Assembly (NCBI RefSeq): GCF_003362755.1
Contig: NZ_QKRA01000003.1
Location: 124,001-188,000 of the forward strand
Source of the DNA: Marinomonas piezotolerans
GTDB taxonomy: Bacteria; Pseudomonadota; Gammaproteobacteria; Pseudomonadales; Marinomonadaceae
DNA: 64,000 nt
Reading direction: 5' to 3'
Made by a program: the position numbers and the translations under genes. Shown one piece after another: positions 46,030 through 53,037 of this stretch (positions are counted from its first letter, which is position 1; every line of letters starts with the position of its first letter). The notes below the pieces were generated by a model. The model saw nothing but the letters and a program-made list of their open reading frames with translations. It was not told the DNA's origin and did no database searches.

Positions 46030-46827
46030 ATGTTGTTAGAGTATAATCCAACTCAAGGGAAAGTTACGGGCGAATGCGGCTATAAAACTTTTCAGCCATT
46101 GCCACCTTTAGATACCTGGATCCAATCATATTGGCAACTTTCGGTACCGAAAGGACAGTTTCAATACCATAGTGTGCCGGATAACTGTGTGGATTGGATT
46201 ATCAATATAGGTTGCTTCGACGATAATTTTCTTATTCCCCCATTTCTTTCGCCTACTCTTTTCTATATAGATGGCCCAGCGTCTTTTTTTGGTATCCGTT
46301 TCCGAATTCTCGGGCATAAAGGCTTGGTCTGTGTGCCTGTTGGTGAATGGGGGGAGACTGATAGCGTAATGGCGCAAGAATTATTACCTAGGGACATCGT
46401 TTACGCTGTATTTGAAGTCATTACTAACGCAGAGTGCTTTGATATGCGCTGTAAGAGCTTATCAGCCGTCATGCACTCTGCTATAACGTCTACCAACATT
46501 GATCCTCGCTTAGCTCGTTACGTTCGATATTGTTACGAAAATGTCGGCTCTTATCTCGACCTCTCAGATCACCGAAGCAGTGAGTTCGGTGTTTCTGCAC
46601 GTCAGCTTAGGCGGTTAGTTAAAGAGCACATTGGTATACTTCCCAAAGATTTTGGCAAGGTTTTAAGGTTTCAGTGTGCTCTCAAAGCGATAAATAATGC
46701 ACCGCAACACAGCAAGCCTTACCTTGATTACTACTACGATCAGCCTCATTTCGTGCGAGAGTTTAAACGCTTTTCAGGTGTTACTCCAACGCAGTTCAAG
46801 AAAATGTCCGTTTTATACAACCAATGA
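46030..46827 (+). CDS. AraC-family transcriptional regulator
   Basis: 265 residues. N-terminal sensor-like domain (1-150, with SYWQLSVPKGQFQYHSVPDN like DUF6597-type domains) and C-terminal AraC helix-turn-helix (about 160-260) ending HFVREFKRFSGVTPTQFKKM. It lies upstream of a VOC gene in the same direction, which it may regulate. The frame is continuous with the transposase remnant upstream, but the ATG at 46030 is the first credible start. Confidence 0.8.
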   Translation: MLLEYNPTQGKVTGECGYKTFQPLPPLDTWIQSYWQLSVPKGQFQYHSVPDNCVDWIINIGCFDDNFLIPPFLSPTLFYIDGPASFFGIRFRILGHKGLVCVPVGEWGETDSVMAQELLPRDIVYAVFEVITNAECFDMRCKSLSAVMHSAITSTNIDPRLARYVRYCYENVGSYLDLSDHRSSEFGVSARQLRRLVKEHIGILPKDFGKVLRFQCALKAINNAPQHSKPYLDYYYDQPHFVREFKRFSGVTPTQFKKMSVLYNQ

Positions 46828-46882
46828 TCTTTTGAGTGAACAATAATGTAGCTTACTTAGTCAACGATAAGAGCTTAATAAT

Positions 46883-47281
46883 ATGATTGAAATAGACGCG
46901 ATGTTCCCTGTGATGGTGACGACAAATTTAGAAGCTGTGAAAACATTTTATGAAACCGTTTTTGGTTTTAATGCCGTATTTTACGAAGCTGACTTTTATT
47001 TACATTTGATATCACCAAGCTCTGGTGTACAGCTTGCCTTCTTGGTGCCAGACCATGCGAGTCAGCCAGACTTTCTTCGGCCATTAATGTCTCCAGATGG
47101 CTACGTAGTGTCTCTAGAAGTTAAAGATGCATTACATGCCTATACCGAAGCGAAAAAGATGGAATTGACAATGGCTATGGAGCTCAAAGAAGAAGTTTGG
47201 GGGCAGCTACACTTCATTTTGGAAGACCCCGCTGGTTTTCGGATTGATGTAGTTCAACATTTGACTGTTACAGATCAATAG
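46883..47281 (+). CDS. VOC (glyoxalase) family protein
   Basis: 132 residues: MFPVMVTTNLEAVKTFYETV FGF-type first unit and QLHFILEDPAGFRIDVVQHL second unit. His and Glu residues near the ends could bind a metal. It follows the AraC gene by 55 bases; joint transcription is plausible. The substrate is unknown. Confidence 0.8.
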   Translation: MIEIDAMFPVMVTTNLEAVKTFYETVFGFNAVFYEADFYLHLISPSSGVQLAFLVPDHASQPDFLRPLMSPDGYVVSLEVKDALHAYTEAKKMELTMAMELKEEVWGQLHFILEDPAGFRIDVVQHLTVTDQ

Positions 47282-47436
47282 TCTGAATTACTGATCTTCG
47301 TTTAGAGCTATATTTAGTAGGGTTCTGTGGACAAAAATATTACGCACATGTGCATTAATAAAATAAGGCTTACCCAGCATGAAGGTGTATTTGAAAAACC
47401 TTATGGGCTACAACGTGTTATCTATTGTCGTGTTAG

Positions 47437-47688
47437 AGTACACCATGGAATACTGGAACAGGTGGTTCTCAAGCGATATTAGGTATTGCCGGATTTGGAA
47501 TTGTTTTAACAACGGTTATTCCAAACAAACGTAAGGTCATTTATGCGTTAATGTTTGCATTAATTCCGGCTTTTTCGCTTGATCTTATTTTTGCTCATTA
47601 TCCGAAGCTAGGTCATGTTCTTGGCCTAGCTGTTGGTATGGTATTAGGTGTTTCTTACGTAAGTAAATTAACAAAAGGTTCAAGCTAG
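47437..47688 (+). pseudogene. Truncated small membrane protein gene
   Basis: Open from an in-frame TAG at 47434 to the stop at 47686, without a good start. It encodes hydrophobic segments (AILGIAGFGIVLTTVI, VIYALMFALIPAFSLDLIFA, VLGLAVGMVLGVSYV). A 45-codon frame from an internal ATG is possible. Part of it is repeated at 45608. No family is recognised. The 150 bases before it (47282-47436) show no gene. Confidence 0.5.
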
Positions 47689-47699
47689 GAGGCTGCTTA

Positions 47700-47713
47700 G
47701 CTTGGCGTTATAT
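47700..47713 (+). other. Right core of a split attC
   Basis: GCTTGGCGTTATAT ends the island and complements the TAACAAAGCCAA half at 45441. Core chromosome follows. Confidence 0.45.
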
Positions 47714-47776
47714 ATCTAGATAATCATTTCATTAGGCTAATTCTTGCATGATTGGTTGTCCGGTGCGCTCTTGAAC

Positions 47777-48589
47777 TTATTCACTGATACCTGTGAAGTT
47801 ATCGCACATGGACGATTTTAGTGTCGTCTCTTTAACCAGTTTAGGGAGGTTGGAGCTTAGGTAGTCCATCAGATAATTGAGTCCGTCTATCGTTTTTGTT
47901 TCGCATTTTTCATAGTCAAATATCAATGCAATGGAGCAGCTTCGATCCGTGGGGTCTGAGGCATTATGAGCGGATATACGAATGATACGCCCGGTCAAAT
48001 TACATAACTGGATTGTGTCATTGTCATTGAGAGGCATATTAATGTGCATTCGTATGTTGGAAAACAATGCCAAGGCGGAGTGAAAAGGTAAGTCCAGTAA
48101 AGCACCAGAACGACTAATGTTTTGAATTTTGCCATCCAGCATTTGTCCTGATGTGGCAATCTTTAAAACATGCTGTGGCAATCCTGCAATACGCATTTCT
48201 TTACGTTTACGAGAGGATGTCCATGAGCGGCGTATCGCGTCTTCAAGCTTCTCTGTTGTAAAAGGCTTAACCACATAATGACTCACGCCATTTTGTATCG
48301 CTTCAAGAACAGACTCCTTTCCGCCTCGGGTGGTCATCATAATAAACGGTATTTCGCTGAGTTTTTTGGATTCCTTAACGAAAGATAAAAGCTCTTGGCC
48401 ACTCATTTTGGGCATTTCCCAGTCTGAAATAATAATATCTACTTTCTTAGACAGGAGTATGTCTTTTGCTTGGGCACCGTTGCTGGCAGTGAAAATTCGA
48501 TTGGAGCCGAACTGAGTAAAGACTGCCGTTTTTACTAAGCTACGTACTATTTGTGAGTCGTCCACGACTAAAAAAGTTAAGTCTTTCAA
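47777..48589 (-). CDS. Response regulator with REC and PilZ domains
   Basis: 270 residues from a TTG start with AGG eight bases upstream. Receiver domain (1-125) with Asp10, Asp11, phospho-acceptor Asp56 (SDWEMP) and Lys in VVKPF. PilZ domain (about 130-235) with RKEMR as RxxxR and NISRSG as the second motif, the residues that bind cyclic di-GMP. No DNA-binding part, so it acts through protein contacts, perhaps on flagella or adhesion. It has no kinase next to it. The intergenic stretch 48590-48794 shows no gene. Confidence 0.85.
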   Translation of the reverse strand: MKDLTFLVVDDSQIVRSLVKTAVFTQFGSNRIFTASNGAQAKDILLSKKVDIIISDWEMPKMSGQELLSFVKESKKLSEIPFIMMTTRGGKESVLEAIQNGVSHYVVKPFTTEKLEDAIRRSWTSSRKRKEMRIAGLPQHVLKIATSGQMLDGKIQNISRSGALLDLPFHSALALFSNIRMHINMPLNDNDTIQLCNLTGRIIRISAHNASDPTDRSCSIALIFDYEKCETKTIDGLNYLMDYLSSNLPKLVKETTLKSSMCDNFTGISE

Positions 48590-48794
48590 TTTTTATACCT
48601 GTCGTCCGTTTTTATTCTTGTTTTAGACAATATGCAAAAAAGGTGGACTTTTCAACTCATTGTTTTATATGAAATATTTCTAATTCTCAATTTGCTAATA
48701 ATACCTAGCATTAAAATGAGCTCTATGGGTACTTATCGATCATGATGACAAGGCTCAAGATAGGCTCACTAGAATACGTCTCATCCTATGAGCG

Positions 48795-49886
48795 TTAAGG
48801 AGCCTCTGGTTTAGTGCTTTTAAGTTGAGCACACTCTTGTTCGGTATTGATGGCACGAATTGGATAGGGAATGACGATGTTTTCTTGTTTGAAACGCTTG
48901 TGCAATTGCTTGATAAACGCTGCGCGTAGAAAGAACTGATGAAAGAATTCTTGGCCTTTTAGAATAACGGTAAAGTTAATGCTGGAGTTGTCAAAGGTAT
49001 GGAAAAACACTACGGGATCGTGGCTGGGCACACCAAACTCATGTGTCTCCATTAAGCGTTTTGCTTCGTCGAGGACGACGGCTTCCACGTGCTCCAAATC
49101 AGAGTCGTAATGCACGCCAACCTCAACGGGCACAGACATCACTTTCGTTGGGTAGAAGTAGTTGATGATTTTTGATTCGGACAACACGCTGTTAGGCATG
49201 ATGACTGTGTTGTTAGGCAGGGTTTTGATCCAAGTGGATCGCCAGCCAATTTTCTCAACAAAGCCTTGCTCGCCAGAATCCAACTCAATGAAGTCTCCCA
49301 CTCGAATGGGACTGTCGACGATTAATTGAACACCTGAAAAGAAGTTTTCTAGGGTTGGCTGAAGTGCGAGGGCGACGGCTAAAGAGCCAATACCCAGTGA
49401 TGCAATCAAAGGGGTAATAGATATTCCTAAAGTGCCCAGTAACACCAGCATGCCAATACCGAAAACAAACGATCGACTGATGCCTTTTACGATAGATCGG
49501 CTGCTGTGTAAAAGAGCGGATTGACTGCTGAAGTGGTTAATCGTGCCTGCGATCATTTTATCTAAAAAATAGACGGCGGCGAGTACAAGCAAGATAGGCA
49601 TAGCATAAGCCGATGAGCCATCGATCACCTTATTAAAGTTGGATTCTTGTGCAGGTAGTTTTTCTAGGATGAATATCCCAAGACAGAAAATGATTAACGA
49701 GAGTGGGAAGCTAATGGCGTTGAAAAGCAACGAGTCGAAAAAGTAATCACTTTTATTGGCAAGCCGAATTAATCGACTTAGCACCAAGCGCTTAATGAGC
49801 AACAATGCACCGATAATGATCAGGACGATTAGGACGGCCAGCACCCAATCGGGCAATATATGATTTAAAGAACGGAGATCATCCAT
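48795..49886 (-). CDS. MscS-family mechanosensitive channel
   Basis: 363 residues with about four to five N-terminal membrane segments and the MscS pore helix and beta domain (LGIGSLAVALALQPTLENFFSGVQLIVDSPIRVGDFIEL). It relieves hypo-osmotic pressure. The start has AAGGA seven bases upstream. Single gene, divergent from the lipoprotein gene. Confidence 0.9.
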   Translation of the reverse strand: MDDLRSLNHILPDWVLAVLIVLIIIGALLLIKRLVLSRLIRLANKSDYFFDSLLFNAISFPLSLIIFCLGIFILEKLPAQESNFNKVIDGSSAYAMPILLVLAAVYFLDKMIAGTINHFSSQSALLHSSRSIVKGISRSFVFGIGMLVLLGTLGISITPLIASLGIGSLAVALALQPTLENFFSGVQLIVDSPIRVGDFIELDSGEQGFVEKIGWRSTWIKTLPNNTVIMPNSVLSESKIINYFYPTKVMSVPVEVGVHYDSDLEHVEAVVLDEAKRLMETHEFGVPSHDPVVFFHTFDNSSINFTVILKGQEFFHQFFLRAAFIKQLHKRFKQENIVIPYPIRAINTEQECAQLKSTKPEAP

Positions 49887-50048
49887 ACAAGTATCCTTGA
49901 TAATGAATCATGCTCATAACTCTGCAAGTTCCATTCCCCTTATGGATGTTCCGCGTAGAGAATCTCTGTGTGTTAGTTATTTGTGTTTTTACAGGTGAGC
50001 CTTGCGCACGCTACACTGGCGTCACGTTCGATTAATGTGAGGCTGGTT

Positions 50049-50603
50049 ATGAAAGCTTTCTTGGTTATGTGTTTTGCTCTGATTATGAGCGGTTGTGCTT
50101 CGCTGTCACAGCTTTCTACATACACTGTATCCAATTCTGAATTAGAGCAGGTACTCAAAAGCCAACTCGACAGTTTGCGAAGTGAATCGACCGTAGTAGG
50201 TCTTCCACTTTCCCTTGCGGTGAAGGATATGACTGTCAATATCGGGCCCGAAAATCGAGATGTAGTGCAACTTGGTACGCGCGCGATCGCTGATATCACG
50301 GTATTAGGTTTTTCCTATTCGGCAACATTGAATCTCAGATTAGAAGGCACGCCTTTTTACGATAGCCAACAGAAAGCGATTTTTATTCGCTCGTTAGCGT
50401 TACGCGAGAGCTCTGTGGAAGCGGGTGGCTATAAAGGAGATCTCGCGCCTATTAGCGATGAAGTGATGTCATTGGTGAATACTTACTTATCGTCAAATCC
50501 AGTTTATAAAATGGATACCACTAATGATGCAGTTCGCTTATTGACCAGCATACCACTCGATCTCACCGTCGCTCAGGGCAAGTTAGTGTTGCAACCAAAA
50601 TAA
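50049..50603 (+). CDS. DUF1439 (YceB-like) lipoprotein
   Basis: 184 residues from the ATG six bases after GAGG; an earlier TTG-type frame lacks these marks. Lipobox LIMSGC with Cys16, then a beta-rich domain (VGLPLSLAVKDMTVNIGPEN, ATLNLRLEGTPFYDSQQKAIF) typical of YceB-like outer-membrane lipoproteins. The exact function is unknown in the family. It converges with the aminotransferase gene, with one base between their stop codons. Confidence 0.85.
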   Translation: MKAFLVMCFALIMSGCASLSQLSTYTVSNSELEQVLKSQLDSLRSESTVVGLPLSLAVKDMTVNIGPENRDVVQLGTRAIADITVLGFSYSATLNLRLEGTPFYDSQQKAIFIRSLALRESSVEAGGYKGDLAPISDEVMSLVNTYLSSNPVYKMDTTNDAVRLLTSIPLDLTVAQGKLVLQPK

Positions 50604-50604
50604 A

Positions 50605-52287
50605 CTATTTAACGGAAACAGTGTTATCTCTGATTGACTGCAAGTCACTTGCTAACACGAAGCGTTTAATATCAGAAAACATGGTATTAAAGGGTTGTGG
50701 TTGAACAGCGTAGCGCCCATTTTTGCAGTCACTTACGATGCTTTGGGCTTGTTTAAGATACTGATTTCTTTCCTGTGAATGTACTTGGGGCAGTGGCGCG
50801 CTATTGGCTTGCCAAAGCAGGTTATCGAGCGCCTTTGGCGCTTGACTGTGACCTTGAAAGCGCCAAAGATCATTTTGGTTGTCATATGCGTAGAAGGGCA
50901 AAAGGGCGGTACCCTGTTCGGCAATAAAGTCGATGGCATCTAAGATAAATTCGGCTTCCGCTTCGTCGATAAAGTAATTGAAGTTAAAACGTACCCAGCC
51001 TGGTTTAACCAGTTTTTCGCCTTGCTTCAGCGCTGTCTGAATTCGCTCTGATTCTGCCATATCGATGCCGAGAAGCTGATGACCGTAAGGCCCAGCGCAC
51101 GAACAGCCACCGCGGACTTGAATCCCAAATAGATCATTGAGAGCTGCCGTTACAAAACCATGATGCAGGTATCCAGAGGGTGTCCTAATCCGAAATGCTG
51201 TGATGGATAAGCGAGGCGCACTTTGATGCCCGAGTCGTTCTATCTGAGGGTGGTTTTGCCAACGTTGATCAATCATCTTTACCAGTGCATGTTCGCGCGC
51301 TTCGATTTGCTGGGCGCCCACTGCCTGCTTTAATTGGAAAACCAACCCTGCACGAATAGCGTCGATGATTCCTGGAGTACCACCTTCTTCTCGACGTTCG
51401 CCAATGTCGAGGAAAGTATGTCCCTCAGGTGTCACAAAGGACACGGTACCGCCGCCCACATGGCTTGGTGTGCTGTTCTGGATTATGGCCTTTTTGACGA
51501 CTAAGATGCCAGGGGTGCTTGGTCCACCGATGAATTTGTGCGTTGAGAAGAACATCGCATCTTTGGCAAATTCTTGCCCTTTGGTCGGGTTCATATCTAG
51601 GGTGACGTAGGGAGCAGCAGCGGCAAAGTCCCAGAATGATAATGCTTTGTAGCGATGAAGTAGTGAAGTGATGGCATCTTGATCGCATAGAATACCAGTA
51701 ACATTCGAGGCAGCGCTAAAGCTACCGATCAGGCGTTGATCTTGACGTTGCTGAAGCTGTTGTTCCAAGGTTTGCAAACATACACCGCCGGCGTTTGACT
51801 CGGGAATACGGATTACATTGACGCCAAGCTCTCGCCACGGTAACTCATTCGAATGATGTTCGTAAGGGCCTATGAAGACACATACATTCGCTGCTTGTTC
51901 TGGACCTAAGGACCGTAACCCAAGCTGACTAATCAGAGTATTAATCGCTCCAGTTGCACCATTGCCACAGAAAACTACTAGATCTTCTGAGCTAGCGTTC
52001 ACTGCGTCACGAATCTGCTGCCTCGCCTGTTCACGGAAGGCGGTAGTTTGCTGCCCAGTGGCATTCGCTTCGGTGTGTGTATTGGCATATAACGGCAGCA
52101 CGTGCTGCCGGATGGCATCTTCAATGAAATCTAAACTGCGCCCTGACGCAGTGTAGTCTGCGTAGGTTAGGCGCCTAAAGCCGAACGGTGTTTGAATTTG
52201 AGTATCATGACCAATGATCCCGTCACGAATACGTGCCATTAAGTGATCACTATCATGGGATGGGGAGTGGGGTATTGTGGCGCTCAT
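50605..52287 (-). CDS. Class V aminotransferase (cysteine desulfurase-like)
   Basis: 560 residues, longer than standard desulfurases (about 400). PLP lysine Lys251 in STHKFIGGPSTPG; the small-domain loop GGCSCAGPYGH carries cysteines. The N-terminal 30 residues and C-terminal 100 residues are extra. AAGGA precedes the start by seven bases. It lies downstream of an Lrp regulator on the same strand, so the regulator probably controls it in response to an amino acid. The substrate is unknown. Confidence 0.85.
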   Translation of the reverse strand: MSATIPHSPSHDSDHLMARIRDGIIGHDTQIQTPFGFRRLTYADYTASGRSLDFIEDAIRQHVLPLYANTHTEANATGQQTTAFREQARQQIRDAVNASSEDLVVFCGNGATGAINTLISQLGLRSLGPEQAANVCVFIGPYEHHSNELPWRELGVNVIRIPESNAGGVCLQTLEQQLQQRQDQRLIGSFSAASNVTGILCDQDAITSLLHRYKALSFWDFAAAAPYVTLDMNPTKGQEFAKDAMFFSTHKFIGGPSTPGILVVKKAIIQNSTPSHVGGGTVSFVTPEGHTFLDIGERREEGGTPGIIDAIRAGLVFQLKQAVGAQQIEAREHALVKMIDQRWQNHPQIERLGHQSAPRLSITAFRIRTPSGYLHHGFVTAALNDLFGIQVRGGCSCAGPYGHQLLGIDMAESERIQTALKQGEKLVKPGWVRFNFNYFIDEAEAEFILDAIDFIAEQGTALLPFYAYDNQNDLWRFQGHSQAPKALDNLLWQANSAPLPQVHSQERNQYLKQAQSIVSDCKNGRYAVQPQPFNTMFSDIKRFVLASDLQSIRDNTVSVK

Positions 52288-52326
52288 TGCATGATCCTTT
52301 AGAGTACACCACTTAACCCGCTGCTG

Positions 52327-52800
52327 TTATTCCTTAGATAATGTCGGTAGAGGCAGCTGTGTGGTCCACTTAATCTGCTCCATTGCAAAATTTGAGGTAA
52401 CGTCAGTGAGTGCTGTGGCACTGATTAATCGTTTATAAAATCGGTCATAGGCTGGGATGTCTTTTACCAGTACACGCAGTAAGTAATCGTATTCTCCTGC
52501 CATTCGATAAAACTCAACGACTTCGGGGAACGCTGACACGGTGCGAGCAAAGTCTTCTGACCAGTTAGCATCGTGCTGATTTGTTTTTACTTGTACAAAA
52601 ACAGACACCCCTAGGCCGAATTTTTCGGCATCCAAAAGTGCGACACGGCGTTTGATATAACCTGCGCTTTCTAACTTTTGAACTCGTCTCCAGCATGGGG
52701 TTTTTGATAACCCGACATGGCTGGCCATGACTTCTATTGAAATACTATCATCGCTTTGAATTAAGGCAAGTAGTTGCAAGTCTGTGTTATCTAAGTTCAT
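52327..52800 (-). CDS. Lrp/AsnC-family regulator
   Basis: 157 residues: N-terminal helix-turn-helix (SIEVMASHVGLSKTPCWRRV) and C-terminal RAM ligand domain (VNTNQHDANWSEDF-like region, EYDYLLRVLVKDIPAYDRF). It likely controls the aminotransferase 40 bases downstream. The 237 bases before it hold its promoter region; no gene is seen there. Confidence 0.92.
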   Translation of the reverse strand: MNLDNTDLQLLALIQSDDSISIEVMASHVGLSKTPCWRRVQKLESAGYIKRRVALLDAEKFGLGVSVFVQVKTNQHDANWSEDFARTVSAFPEVVEFYRMAGEYDYLLRVLVKDIPAYDRFYKRLISATALTDVTSNFAMEQIKWTTQLPLPTLSKE

Positions 52801-53037
52801 TTTGTTCTATTTTATAGCTTAAAGTTGGAATTATATTTCCTATTGTGGCGGTTTGGCTTGAGCGTTGCAACTCTGTTTCTTGCAATAGAGTGTTTGAGGA
52901 ATTTGATCCTGCTAGAAGCCTCAGAAATACTGTTTCTTTTTACCTGTTTTATTTGAAATGGGGGCAGAATTAGCAGGAGATATTGGAATCTCCTGCTGAA
53001 AATCTAGACGAAAGAGTAGAACATGACGATGAGATTG

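Noticed and set aside
41841-47715. Complete mobile integron
   Set aside because: No integrase or attI was found in the window; the sites are partly eroded.
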